This document shows, one piece after another, positions 17,270 through 25,691 of a DNA stretch of 64,000 nucleotides (position 1 is its first letter; every line of letters begins with the position of its first letter). The stretch covers positions 141,377-205,376 of the forward strand of contig DAIMEJ010000003.1 of the NCBI GenBank assembly GCA_036725345.1, read 5' to 3'. The notes below the pieces were generated by a model, which did no database searches, was not told the origin of the DNA, and worked only from the letters and a program-made list of their open reading frames with translations. The position numbers and the translations under genes were made by a program. This DNA comes from JAPLJU01 sp036725345. Its GTDB lineage: Bacteria; Desulfobacterota; Syntrophia; Syntrophales; UBA2192.

Positions 17270-17830
17270 TCACGACTGATCAGCAGCTTCCAGTGGAAAT
17301 CGATAACCGGCCTTATCATAGAGATCCCTGATCCGTCTTAGGTCTTCCATTTTGTCCTCACCAGGGATAATCTGGCCCAGCCATCGGGTTGTCTTGTTTT
17401 CATTGTCCAGGTACCAGCAGATGATCGACACATCCGCGGCCTTCGCGATATGCCAGAAGCCGGTCCGGATCGTCCGTATCTTTTTGCGGGTTCCTTCGGG
17501 CACGATGGCCAGGAGAAACGCGTCGCGGGCGTTGAACACGTCGACCATCTGCTCCACGACGCCCTGTGGGGCCTTGCGATCAACCGGGATTCCGCCAAGC
17601 GCGTGAAGTAGAATGGACAACGGCCAGAAAAAAGCCTCCTTTTTGATCATGATGTGCCCGGTCCGTTTGATGATCCGAAAGCCCGTGAACGCCCGAACGG
17701 TGTCCATATTGGATGTGTGGGGAAAACCGATGATCACGTGCTTCCTTGAAAAGTAGGGCGGAAGCGGCTCGAAGCGCCAGCCCATCATAAAGTAGAGCAG
17801 TTTTCCCGCATGGCTCAGAATCGTTTTCAT
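17270..17830 (-). CDS. plsC-like: 1-acylglycerol-3-phosphate acyltransferase-like protein (PlsC family)
   Basis: 186 residues. The catalytic HX4D motif is present as HTSNMD near residues 37-42, and the glycerol-phosphate-binding EGTR motif as VPEGTRKK near 108-115. A hydrophobic segment (FWPLSILLHALGGIPV) lies between. Family members transfer acyl groups to lysophosphatidate at the inner membrane; this shorter form may act on another lysophospholipid. It ends 140 bases from tRNA-Arg fragment C and is followed upstream by a second acyltransferase-family gene, suggesting a lipid-modification pair. Confidence 0.85.
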   Translation of the reverse strand: MKTILSHAGKLLYFMMGWRFEPLPPYFSRKHVIIGFPHTSNMDTVRAFTGFRIIKRTGHIMIKKEAFFWPLSILLHALGGIPVDRKAPQGVVEQMVDVFNARDAFLLAIVPEGTRKKIRTIRTGFWHIAKAADVSIICWYLDNENKTTRWLGQIIPGEDKMEDLRRIRDLYDKAGYRFPLEAADQS

Positions 17831-17897
17831 GGAAGATTTTTTGCTGCAGACTCTCCGGGTGATTGAGGCAAAAGCGAGAAAGGAGTAAACGTATCGT

Positions 17898-18545
17898 TCA
17901 GGGGGTCAGGTTAAGCAGCATGGTCTCCTGGAGCTGTAGACGGTGCCTCTCGAATGCCTCCTCGTCTTGTCCCGTGGTCAGATCCATCATCTTGTCAAAT
18001 CGCAAGGACACCTTCGCGAAAGGCTTCGGCAGCATGAAGCGATCCCAGCTGTTGAAGTACCAGGCACGGTCGGACGTGACATACAGGGGTACGACGACGG
18101 CCCCTGTGTCGCGAGCCAGGCTGACCACGCCTGCCTTGATGATCCCGGCAGGCCCTTTCGGCCCGTCCACAATATGTGCGGCAAGGCCCGAGCGCTTCAG
18201 CCGCCCCACCATCTCTTTCAGGGCCTGTCCTCCGTTTCGTGAAGATGAACCGCGCACCGCATGCCAGCCCGATTTCTCGGCGATCCCGGCGATGACGTCT
18301 CCGTCCTCGCTCTGGCTGATCATCAAGGCAGGGTGATGCACGGAGTAGGCTTTGAAATGGCGAATCGCCGCGAAGAACTGCTGGTGCCAGCAACACAGCA
18401 GGACCCGGCCACCGCGCTTCAAATAGTCTTGCCAGGGCTTCTCATTTTCGATGTGGAGCCGAAATGTCCAGCTGTAGCAGCGAATGAAATAGTATAGGGG
18501 GCCCTGGACGAGGCCCGCGAGTTTATAGCGATATTTTTTCAGCAT
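17898..18545 (-). CDS. DUF374 family lysophospholipid acyltransferase-like protein
   Basis: 215 residues from the ATG at 18545; the longer frame to 18644 has an unlikely Arg/Pro-rich extension, though the ribosome site at 18545 is weak. Motifs fit DUF374 (a relative of LpxL/PlsC acyltransferases): CWHQQFF near the start, SQSEDGDVIAGIAEKSGW, RGSSSRNGGQAL, and VDGPKGPAGIIKAGVVSLA. Proteins of this type are predicted to acylate lipid A or a lysophospholipid. Same strand as the PlsC-like gene 67 bases downstream, so probably co-transcribed. Confidence 0.8.
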   Translation of the reverse strand: MLKKYRYKLAGLVQGPLYYFIRCYSWTFRLHIENEKPWQDYLKRGGRVLLCCWHQQFFAAIRHFKAYSVHHPALMISQSEDGDVIAGIAEKSGWHAVRGSSSRNGGQALKEMVGRLKRSGLAAHIVDGPKGPAGIIKAGVVSLARDTGAVVVPLYVTSDRAWYFNSWDRFMLPKPFAKVSLRFDKMMDLTTGQDEEAFERHRLQLQETMLLNLTP

Positions 18546-18807
18546 ATCGGTCTTATTCCATGGACAGATAATTTGTCTTTTATACCTATGCGATGCAGGG
18601 CGGCTCGGAGGGCGCAGCCTATGGGAGTTACTGCCGGAAGTCAAGACAATTCTAAACCCACAGCGACGCTGCCGTAAAAAGACGAGGGTATTTTTTCATA
18701 GCTGATTCCTGCGTGAAATCGGCCGATTATTAAAAGACTATGTGCAATTTTGTTCCGGAAGTGCCTTATTTGTGATGCAGGAAACTCTTCGTCAAAAATA
18801 GAAAGGA

Positions 18808-18829
18808 GGTTATCCTCATTTCGATAACC
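18808..18829. repeat. GGTTATC hairpin before tRNA-Arg fragment D
   Basis: Arms GGTTATC and GATAACC around an 8-base loop, then CTTGGTTTCTC leading into fragment D. No rightward gene ends here, so it is unlikely to be a simple gene terminator. Confidence 0.6.
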
Positions 18830-18840
18830 CTTGGTTTCTC

Positions 18841-18884
18841 TGGTGCGCCCTCGAGGGCTCGAGCCTCGGGCCTTTGGATTGTAT
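18841..18884 (-). repeat. tRNA-Arg 3'-end fragment D
   Basis: TGGTGCGCCCTCGAGGGCTC then GAGCCTCGGGCCTTTGGATT matches tRNA-Arg from CCA into the anticodon stem with a few changes. The flank beyond (AACTGAGGCGATTC..., and a GGTTACATTTTAATTACAG block) is shared with fragment G. Confidence 0.9.
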
Positions 18885-18984
18885 GGGAAACTAACTGAGG
18901 CGATTCACTATGTTTTTAAGGTAGTAATATTTCGAAGACTTCCGAAGGTCGTTTCGAGTCCTGCTGGTTATTTTTGGCCTTGAA

Positions 18985-19002
18985 GGTTACATTTTAATTA
19001 CA
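18985..19002 (+). repeat. Paired 7-mers with 11-base spacing (integrase-arm-like)
   Basis: GGTTACA at 18985-18991 and AATTACA at 18996-19002, followed by GTCTGT. The same arrangement recurs at 33109, 62064 and 63654. Confidence 0.5.
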
Positions 19003-19290
19003 GTCTGTCCTGTTTCAGGTTAGTATCTGACCACAAGTCTTGCCCGAAGTGTGTGTCTTGCTCTGTGGACAAAATTCGCATACCCGCCCGTTCGCGTGAA
19101 CGGAGAGAAACCGATTCTGCTTTGGGGCGTATCAGTTGAGTTAAGAGTGAATATGGGAAATATTGAACGCAAACCCATTAGAGGCATCGCAACAGCCTGG
19201 GATAAAAAAACAGGGAATTCAGGATTACTTCCGAGCAAATAGTGGATCGGGCGGCAATCAATTCCAGGTGTTTATTTAAAGGAGAAAGTG

Positions 19291-20118
19291 ATGAAAAAAA
19301 TGCTTGATGGAAAAATTTGTATTGTGACTGGCGGTGGCAGAGGGATCGGAAAGGCAACGGCATTGCTCTTTGCAGAAGAAGGCGGCAAAGTGGCCATCAG
19401 TGAGCTGGATGAGGAACCAGCCCATGAGACGCTCGGCCAAATAAAAAGCACGGGCGGTCAGGCCATTGCCGTTGTTGGCGATATCACGGCATCCGGCGCT
19501 CCCGAAAGGTTGGTTCAAGCCACCGTTGATGCCTTTGGTTCAAATATCGATGTGATTGCCAATGTGGCGGGTTACACATGGGACGCCTTCCTCCACAAGA
19601 TGACAGATGAGCAGTGGGATGCTATCTTAAACATCCACCTCAAGGCTCCTTTTAGGATCCTTCGGGCCGCGGCGCCCTATATCCGGGAAAACGCCAAGAG
19701 GGAAAAGGAGGAGGGGAAAAGAGTGATGAGGAAGGTCATCAATATTTCCTCCATTTCTGGCACCGATGGGAACCCCGGCCAGGCCAATTATTCATCTGCC
19801 AAGGCAGCACTCATAGGTCTGACAAAGACGCTCTCGAAAGAATGGGGTGTGTTCAATGTGAACGTCAACTGCGTAGCCTTCGGCTGGATAGAGACGAGAC
19901 TCACGAAGGCGAAGGAGGACGGGGCGGAAACGATCGAGCGGGAAGGCAGAAAAATTGCTCTCGGGATTCCCAAAGTGGGCCTCGAAGCCCTCAAATCGGT
20001 GATCCCCTTGGGGCGACCGGGCACGGCAGAAGAGGCCGCAAGGGCTATTCTCTTCTTCGCCTCGCCCCTGTCGGATTATGTGTCTGGACAGATTCTCAAG
20101 GTTACCGGGGGCCGGTGA
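19291..20118 (+). CDS. Short-chain dehydrogenase/reductase (FabG-like)
   Basis: 275 residues from the ATG at 19291, which has an AAGGAG site; a GTG just before is less likely. Classical SDR motifs: cofactor loop TGGGRGIG (13-20), NVAG in the middle, catalytic Ser in NISSISG, and YSSAK near residues 165-170. An acidic residue after the second strand (ELDEE) points to NAD(H) over NADP(H). The ~12-residue charged insert before the Ser strand (KREKEEGKR) is unusual. Probably reduces a 3-oxoacyl thioester or oxidises a hydroxyacyl substrate. It sits alone between tRNA-Arg fragments D and E and is followed by a strong terminator. Confidence 0.9.
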   Translation: MKKMLDGKICIVTGGGRGIGKATALLFAEEGGKVAISELDEEPAHETLGQIKSTGGQAIAVVGDITASGAPERLVQATVDAFGSNIDVIANVAGYTWDAFLHKMTDEQWDAILNIHLKAPFRILRAAAPYIRENAKREKEEGKRVMRKVINISSISGTDGNPGQANYSSAKAALIGLTKTLSKEWGVFNVNVNCVAFGWIETRLTKAKEDGAETIEREGRKIALGIPKVGLEALKSVIPLGRPGTAEEAARAILFFASPLSDYVSGQILKVTGGR

Positions 20119-20151
20119 TAATTCAGCAGTCGCTCAAAGCGATAGGGCAGT

Positions 20152-20191
20152 AAAAAGGCGGGAACATTGAAATCATTGTCCCGCTTTTTTT
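20152..20191 (+). terminator. Rho-independent terminator of the SDR gene
   Basis: Arms GCGGGAACA and TTGTCCCGC with a T7 run, 35 bases after the SDR stop and directly before tRNA-Arg fragment E. Confidence 0.85.
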
Positions 20192-20195
20192 AACA

Positions 20196-20230
20196 TGACG
20201 TGCCCTCGAGGGCTCGAGCCTCGGGCCTTT
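20196..20230 (-). repeat. tRNA-Arg 3'-end fragment E
   Basis: TGACGTGCCCTCGAGGGCTC then GAGCCTCGGGCC matches the tRNA-Arg 3' end with several changes in the acceptor. The flank AAGTGGCGGTGTATTCTCGG then ACATCATGCC is nearly the same as that of fragment C. Confidence 0.85.
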
Positions 20231-20551
20231 AAGTGGCGGTGTATTCTCGGACATCATGCCAAGAAAACAGACCTGATATCATGAAAAAGGCTGCAGACAG
20301 CAGAGAGTATCATTTATAGGGTCTCTACGGACCAGCCGCCTAAGCGGCACGTGGTCATTCCTGAAGAATGCCACAGACTCTTCTGCGGGCGGTGCAGCCA
20401 TGTGCGTTACCAAGAGATCCCGGAGCGGCCTTTACAGAATGACTTTGCCTCGGGGTTGACGGCCGTTTTCATGGGTGACCCTGGTCCCGCCCGGTGACCC
20501 CAATTCACGATTCACGGACGTCAGCAGGTCGGGAATCGTTTCTGGAGCATT

Positions 20552-22135
20552 TCAGAAATTGAGGATACGTGAGGCCTCTTCCTTGTCGACATCCATAATA
20601 TAATTAATCCCGCTGATGCGCGCCGCCTCGGGCGTGAGGGCGGCGATGTCGTTGCGGCTGATGTGCTCGAGGGAAAACTTTCTGCTCCCGGCCATGAACT
20701 GGCGCAGCCCCTGGGCCAGTCTTTCATAATAGGTATAAAGACCGATGGCGCCAGTCGGCAGTTTTTCGAATTCCTTGTCCCCCAGTTCGTGGCGCAGCTC
20801 GCCGGCGGTGATGAAAATTTCGTCTCTGGAATTGCCGAAGCGCTCGACGTAAACGGGAATCTGTTGCGCCTCGATGGTCTGTCCGATGGTTTTTCCGACC
20901 ATGGCCGCCGCAATGGGGGCCCGCGCCATGCCCACCATTTTTACATAGGGCGCGCCCATGGCCAGGGCTTTGAAAATCTGGTCTTCGAAGGTGAACCCGC
21001 CGTTGACGGCAATGGCCGGCAGGTATTTTTTCTTTTCCGAAAGCTTTTTGGCGTATTGATAAACAAGGGTGTGCAGTTCCACGGGCGGGACGCCCCATTC
21101 GTTCATCATCCGCCACGGGCTCATGCCGGTGCCGCCGCCGGCGGCATCCACGGTCAGCAGATCCAGCCGGTATTTTGACGCAAAGCTGATGGCCCTGGCC
21201 AGATCGACGGGACGGTAGGCGCCTGTCTTGAGGAAGATGTATTTTGCCCCGGCCTTGCGCAGCCCCTCGATGGTCGCTGCAAAGGACTCCTCGGTTACCA
21301 TGCCGACGCGGGAATGTCGCTCGAACTCTTTGAAGGTGCCCCTTTCAAAGGCCTTGATCACGTTGGGATCGTGGGGGTTCGGGATAACGATGTAACCGCG
21401 GTCCTGGAGCATCTGGGCCCTTTTCAAATCCTTGATTTTCACCTCTCCGCCGATGTCCTTGGCGCCCTGGCCCCATTTGAGTTCAACACATTGAACCCCG
21501 AGTTTCTCAATGGCATACTGCTGAACCTTTAAACGGCCGTCTTCCAGATTGGCCTGCACGATAATCGCCCCGTAGCCGTCTTTCTGATAATCCGTGTAGA
21601 GCTTCACCCGGCGCTTTAAATCGACGGTATCTACGATTTTTCCTTTTTTGAAAACGGTTTCGGGATCCATGCCGACGACATTCTCGCCGATGGTCAGACC
21701 CGTTCCCGCAAGGGCGGAACCGATGGCGATTCCCTCCCAGTTGTTTTTGGCGATATTGGTGGAGCCGATGCCGGAAATCAGCCAGGGGAGACGGAACTTG
21801 ATGCCTTTATCGTGGCCGATAACCACTTCGAGATTGACGGCCGGGAAGATGGCCTTGTCGCTGTCGGCTTCAATACCGTGTGCCCCGACGATTGTGCCCA
21901 TAATGTTGAAGTGCGAATAATCGACGGGATAGTGTTTTTCGGCTGCCGTGGTGATCACGCCAAAGGGCTGAGGATAGATGACCTCGTGGCCGCGATATGC
22001 GGATTTCCCTATTTCACACATGCCGATACAGCCGTCGATGCAGGTGACGCACATGCCCGACGACGGTGTGATGGACTCTTCCGTTCTGTTCTTTGTGAGC
22101 GTCGCGCTGGATGTGTTGATTCTTGAAAAAGACAT
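20552..22135 (-). CDS. FMN-binding glutamate synthase domain protein (GltB central/FMN-domain family)
   Basis: 527 residues. It corresponds to the FMN/Fe-S synthase domain of GltB (archaeal-type stand-alone form): LPWLISGIGSTN, DAAGGGTGMSPWRMM, AIAVNGGFTFEDQIFKALAMGA and VERFGNSRDE. An N-terminal Cys cluster (C29, C32, C36, C40 in CVTCIDGCIGMCEIGK) is typical of deltaproteobacterial and methanogen relatives. No glutaminase domain is present. The operon links it to NuoE-, NuoF- and NuoG-like electron carriers, so it could be a terminal or bifurcating flavoprotein that is not necessarily a glutamate synthase (inference). The stop lies ~320 bases from tRNA-Arg fragment E. Last gene of the operon. 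Confidence 0.9.
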   Translation of the reverse strand: MSFSRINTSSATLTKNRTEESITPSSGMCVTCIDGCIGMCEIGKSAYRGHEVIYPQPFGVITTAAEKHYPVDYSHFNIMGTIVGAHGIEADSDKAIFPAVNLEVVIGHDKGIKFRLPWLISGIGSTNIAKNNWEGIAIGSALAGTGLTIGENVVGMDPETVFKKGKIVDTVDLKRRVKLYTDYQKDGYGAIIVQANLEDGRLKVQQYAIEKLGVQCVELKWGQGAKDIGGEVKIKDLKRAQMLQDRGYIVIPNPHDPNVIKAFERGTFKEFERHSRVGMVTEESFAATIEGLRKAGAKYIFLKTGAYRPVDLARAISFASKYRLDLLTVDAAGGGTGMSPWRMMNEWGVPPVELHTLVYQYAKKLSEKKKYLPAIAVNGGFTFEDQIFKALAMGAPYVKMVGMARAPIAAAMVGKTIGQTIEAQQIPVYVERFGNSRDEIFITAGELRHELGDKEFEKLPTGAIGLYTYYERLAQGLRQFMAGSRKFSLEHISRNDIAALTPEAARISGINYIMDVDKEEASRILNF

Positions 22136-22160
22136 ATATCTTTCTCCTTTCTGGACTTGG

Positions 22161-22835
22161 TCATTTTTTAATTTCGCATGCCACGCAGGGCGACATGTAG
22201 CACATCATGTCGTCGAATTTTTCCTTCTCGATACAGGGCGGACTCAGGTTCGCACAGCCGCCGCAGATGGCCTTTTCCGGCTGATTGAAGGTGCACCTGA
22301 GCTGGCATGCCGGGCAGATATACATGCAGGCGCCGCATAACCGGCACGCGTCGGACTGACTGTCGAAGGGGGCGCCCACACTGCGCTCCTCCCCCCGGCC
22401 CCGGAAGCCCACGGCCCCGGCCATCATCTGTTCCTTGCAGATTCTCACGCACAGACCGCAGAGAATGCAGTCGTCGTGTTCCTGTCTGAAACGCTGTTGG
22501 GAGACATGATGGGCGGAAGCCAGGTCCTGGATGACCTTGGATTGCGGACAGGACCCCAGCAGGAGCTCTATCATCATCCGGCGCGCCCGCACCACCCGCT
22601 TCGACGAGGTCCTCACCACGAGTCCGTCCTCCACCGGGTAGGTACAGGAGGAAACCAGTCTCGTCCTCGGTTCTTTCCCGATCTCCACGACGCAGAGCCG
22701 ACAGGCACCGTAAGGAGAAAGCCCTTCATGATGACACAGCGTCGGGATGGGAAAACCAAAAAACCGCGCTGCTTCCAGGATCGTCGTTCCCCGCTCCACG
22801 CTCACATCCAAGCCGTTGATCGTCAGTTTAACCAT
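22161..22835 (-). CDS. NuoG N-terminal-like iron-sulfur protein (lacks catalytic domain)
   Basis: 224 residues from the ATG at 22835, preferred to 22865 for its AAGGA site. The plant-type [2Fe-2S] ligands are C34, C45, C48 and C64, and two [4Fe-4S] sets are C123/126/129/133 and C164/167/170/174. This is the N-terminal electron-transfer part of NuoG, FdhA or HydA, but the protein stops before any molybdopterin or H-cluster domain. A Cys-rich tail (C177, 181, 191, 194, 201, 212, 217, 220) could hold one or two more clusters. It likely relays electrons between the NuoF-like subunit and the GltB-type protein; 25 bases separate it from the latter gene. Confidence 0.85.
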   Translation of the reverse strand: MVKLTINGLDVSVERGTTILEAARFFGFPIPTLCHHEGLSPYGACRLCVVEIGKEPRTRLVSSCTYPVEDGLVVRTSSKRVVRARRMMIELLLGSCPQSKVIQDLASAHHVSQQRFRQEHDDCILCGLCVRICKEQMMAGAVGFRGRGEERSVGAPFDSQSDACRLCGACMYICPACQLRCTFNQPEKAICGGCANLSPPCIEKEKFDDMMCYMSPCVACEIKK

Positions 22836-22873
22836 TTCATGTCCTTTTGGGTGAGTGTCAGTCAAACATCGTA

Positions 22874-24721
22874 TTATCGCACGTCGATTGCATCAAACTT
22901 GCACACGCTCCGGCATGACCCGCACCGGCTGCACCGTTCCAGGTCGATGACATGAGGCTTTTTCTTTTCCCCCGTAATCGCCTCTTCCGGACAGGCCTTC
23001 CGGCAGACCCCGCAGCCGGTGCAGCGCTCATTGATAGTAAAGCTGATGAGCCCCTTGCACACCCCTGCGGGGCAACGCTTATTATCGATATGTTCGATAT
23101 ACTCGTCCCGGAAGTGCTTGAGCGTGGAGAGAACCGGATTCGAGGCCGTCTGCCCCAATCCGCACATCGCCACGTCCTTGAGCACCAGGGCCAGCTCTTC
23201 CAGAAGGTCTAGATGCCCCGGTGTCGCTTTGCCGGCCGAGATGTCGTCGAGCAGTTCGTACATCCGCTGGGTGCCCTTGCGGCAGGAGAAGCACTTGCCG
23301 CATGATTCACCCTTGAGGAAATTCATGAAATACCGGGCAATGTCGATCATGCAGGTGTTTTCGTCCATCACAATCATCCCGCCTGACCCCATGATGGACC
23401 CGGCCCGGGAAAGGCTCTCGTAGCCGATCGGCAGATCGAACAGGCGGGCCGGAATACACCCCCCGGAGGGACCTCCCGTCTGGACGGCCTTAATAGCGGC
23501 AGCTCCCGAGGCGCCGCCGCCGATTTCGTAAACGATGTCCCTGATGGGGGCGCCCATCGGCACTTCCACGAGGCCCGTGTTCTTGATCTTGCCGACAAGG
23601 CTGAATATCTTGGTCCCGGTATTTGCGATTCCGATGGCGGCATAGGCCTTCGGGCCCATCTCAAAGATGACCGGGATGTTGGCCCAGGTCTCGACGTTGT
23701 TGATGAGAGTGGGCTTGCCGTTGATCCCGCTCTGCACCGGGAAGGGCGGCCGCTGTCGGGGTTCTCCCATCCTTCCTTCGATAGAGCGCATGAGCGCCGT
23801 CTCCTCTCCGCACACGAAGGCTCCGGCCCCCTTGACCATTGAGATGTCGAAATTCATGCCCGAGCCGAGGATATTTTTGCCGAGGAGACCCGTTTCCCGG
23901 GCCTGTCGGACTGCGTTATCCAGATGCCTGATGGCGAGGGGATATTCTGTGCGCACATAAACGACACCTCGATCGGCGCCGGTAGCGAAGGCTCCGATGA
24001 GCATGCCCTCTATAATGCTGTGCGGGTTGCCTTCGAGGAGGCTGCGGTCCATGTAGGCGCCGGGATCGCCTTCATCGGCATTGCACACGATGTATTTGTC
24101 GCTGCCGTTTTTGCGAGCGGCAAGCAGTTCCCATTTCGTCCCGGTGGGAAAACCGGCCCCGCCCCTGCCTTTCAAACCGGCTGTTTTAACCGCCTCGATG
24201 ACCGCGCGGGGATCTCCCCGGGAAACAAGCGACACGAAGGATGCGTAACCGTCCGCTCTCAGGTAATCGTAGAGATCGAGAGGGTCGATGTTTTCGTTCC
24301 GGGAGAGCAGAAGTCTCTTCTGGCCGCGGTAGAAAGGGATGTCGTTCTGTTTTTCGATCCCGGCGCCGTCGGGCGAATCGTGATAGAGAAGCTCGGCTGC
24401 CGGCCGGCCGGCGAGCAGGGCTTCGATGATCGTGGGGATATCCGCCGGTTTGACCTTGGGATAGAACGTGCCCTCCGGGCTGATCAGCACCGATGGCTCC
24501 ATCTGGCAGAAGCCGTGGCAACCGGTGACCTTCAGGCGAACTGTTTCCTGGAGCCGCCGCCTCAGGATCTCATGCTCGGCGGCCCGGACGAGATTGAGGG
24601 CTCCGCTCGCGCGGCCGCAGGTGCCAGCGGGAATGACGACCGTCGGAACATCGGGGGGGTACACATCCTTGACTTGCTTCCGCAGAGAGTTGAATTCTTG
24701 AAGGGATAAGTTTTCTTTCAT
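22874..24721 (-). CDS. NuoF/HydB-like NAD(P)H-binding flavoprotein subunit
   Basis: 615 residues with three parts. The N-terminal ~125 residues are a thioredoxin-like [2Fe-2S] domain (GTCGR, GCHGFC). The middle is the NuoF core: GRGGAGFPTGTKWE near 187-200 (FMN/NADH), NADEGDPGAYMDR, and ESCGKCFSCRKG near 471-482 ([4Fe-4S]). The C-terminus (about 562-613) is a 2x[4Fe-4S] ferredoxin-like domain (CTGCGVCRKACP, CSRCGSCRSVC). This architecture is that of HydB in electron-bifurcating HydABC hydrogenases and of related formate dehydrogenases. Likely oxidises or reduces NAD(H) with ferredoxin-linked transfer to its partners. Upstream lies the NuoE-like gene, downstream the NuoG-like gene. Confidence 0.92.
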   Translation of the reverse strand: MKENLSLQEFNSLRKQVKDVYPPDVPTVVIPAGTCGRASGALNLVRAAEHEILRRRLQETVRLKVTGCHGFCQMEPSVLISPEGTFYPKVKPADIPTIIEALLAGRPAAELLYHDSPDGAGIEKQNDIPFYRGQKRLLLSRNENIDPLDLYDYLRADGYASFVSLVSRGDPRAVIEAVKTAGLKGRGGAGFPTGTKWELLAARKNGSDKYIVCNADEGDPGAYMDRSLLEGNPHSIIEGMLIGAFATGADRGVVYVRTEYPLAIRHLDNAVRQARETGLLGKNILGSGMNFDISMVKGAGAFVCGEETALMRSIEGRMGEPRQRPPFPVQSGINGKPTLINNVETWANIPVIFEMGPKAYAAIGIANTGTKIFSLVGKIKNTGLVEVPMGAPIRDIVYEIGGGASGAAAIKAVQTGGPSGGCIPARLFDLPIGYESLSRAGSIMGSGGMIVMDENTCMIDIARYFMNFLKGESCGKCFSCRKGTQRMYELLDDISAGKATPGHLDLLEELALVLKDVAMCGLGQTASNPVLSTLKHFRDEYIEHIDNKRCPAGVCKGLISFTINERCTGCGVCRKACPEEAITGEKKKPHVIDLERCSRCGSCRSVCKFDAIDVR

Positions 24722-24787
24722 TGCCTTGTCCGGAGTGATGTCTGACTTAAATGGAGATAATGCATTAAAGGCTTGAACCGCAACCGA

Positions 24788-25639
24788 TTATCGACGGACC
24801 AACGCCGGGACACCGGGCCCACTCAGCCGGAGCATGCTGTTCGCGCATCCCCAGCGTGAGCAAACGAGGAGCGATCTCCCTCCATCAACGCCGAAGGTCG
24901 CCATCGGCGCACCGCATTCCGGGCAGATCGCCTTGCCGTCAATCGGTGTTTTGCAGCTCGGGCAGGCGCAGCTCACGCGGGCATCCGGAGGAACATCACG
25001 CTCCGAGTGTCGCCGGACTGGCCCGAGGAGGCCGGAAATCCGCATCTGCGCCCGTTTGCCGTCCAGGGATGCCTCGAGCAACAAGGCTTCCTTCCCCGCG
25101 GCCATCAATGATACACCGCAATGAGGGCAGACGACATCCGCGGGGAACTCGCCCTGACCCTCTGACGGGCTGTCTTCAATGAAATTCGCTTTCGCGGCGT
25201 CGATAATCTTTTTAACGTCCTTTCGTGCGACCTTGGAAAAATAACGTCCATCGACGGCCACAATGGGGCCGAGAGCGCATGTGCCGAGACAATTGACCGT
25301 TTCGAACGTGAATTCTCCGTTCTCGCTCGTTTCACCCGGCTTCAGGCCGAGTTGCCGGCTGAATTCATCGACAATGTCCGGAGCGGAACGGACGTGGCAA
25401 GCCGTGCCCAGGCACGCTGAAATCACATGCCTTCCTTGCGGCTTGAGACTGAAGGCCTTATAGAAGGTGGCCACGCCGTAAACATCAGCGAGGCTCCGCC
25501 CTGTCTTGAGGGCTACTGTTCTCAAGGCTTCTTCCGGAAGATAACGGCATCTGTCCTGGATATCTTCCAGGATCGAGATGAGCAATCCCTCCTCTCCCGC
25601 ATGATCCTCAATAATTTTTTCAATCGCTTCAGAGGTCAT
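24788..25639 (-). CDS. NuoE/HydC-like [2Fe-2S] subunit with zinc-ribbon extension
   Basis: 283 residues. Residues 1-150 match NuoE/HydC (24-kDa type): DVYGVATFYKAF, and [2Fe-2S] ligands C76, C81, C117 and C121. Typical members end at about 160 residues; here ~130 extra residues carry Cys pairs CPHC (171/174), CPSC (226/229), CPEC (239/242), and a final CSRWGC, a zinc-ribbon-like layout of unknown purpose. It partners the NuoF-like subunit in the thioredoxin-like electron module and is second in the operon, after the small Cys-rich protein. Confidence 0.88.
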   Translation of the reverse strand: MTSEAIEKIIEDHAGEEGLLISILEDIQDRCRYLPEEALRTVALKTGRSLADVYGVATFYKAFSLKPQGRHVISACLGTACHVRSAPDIVDEFSRQLGLKPGETSENGEFTFETVNCLGTCALGPIVAVDGRYFSKVARKDVKKIIDAAKANFIEDSPSEGQGEFPADVVCPHCGVSLMAAGKEALLLEASLDGKRAQMRISGLLGPVRRHSERDVPPDARVSCACPSCKTPIDGKAICPECGAPMATFGVDGGRSLLVCSRWGCANSMLRLSGPGVPALVRR

Positions 25640-25691
25640 GACTGTTCCTTTCCCTGCAAGAGGTCTCGTTTTCAGGCCACTCTCTTTTCAC

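Larger units (their letters stand above)
18546..19290. other. Intergenic region containing tRNA-Arg fragment D and an integrase-arm-like pair
   Basis: 745 bases without a supportable gene. It contains the hairpin at 18808, fragment D at 18841, and a ~150-base flank resembling the one beyond fragment G, with the paired 7-mers at 18985-19002. A 63-codon + frame at 19051-19242 lacks a ribosome site. AAAGGAG precedes the SDR start. Confidence 0.55.
20119..20551. other. Intergenic region with terminator, tRNA-Arg fragment E and a possible gene remnant
   Basis: 433 bases between convergent genes. After the terminator and fragment E, positions 20351-20497 read as a 48-codon frame with a C-H...C..C pattern, which I do not call a gene because it lacks a ribosome site. 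Confidence 0.45.

Noticed and set aside
20351..20497. 48-codon frame with Cys/His motifs after fragment E
   Set aside because: Possibly a remnant (C-H...C..C pattern), but no ribosome site and no recognisable family, so not called as a gene.
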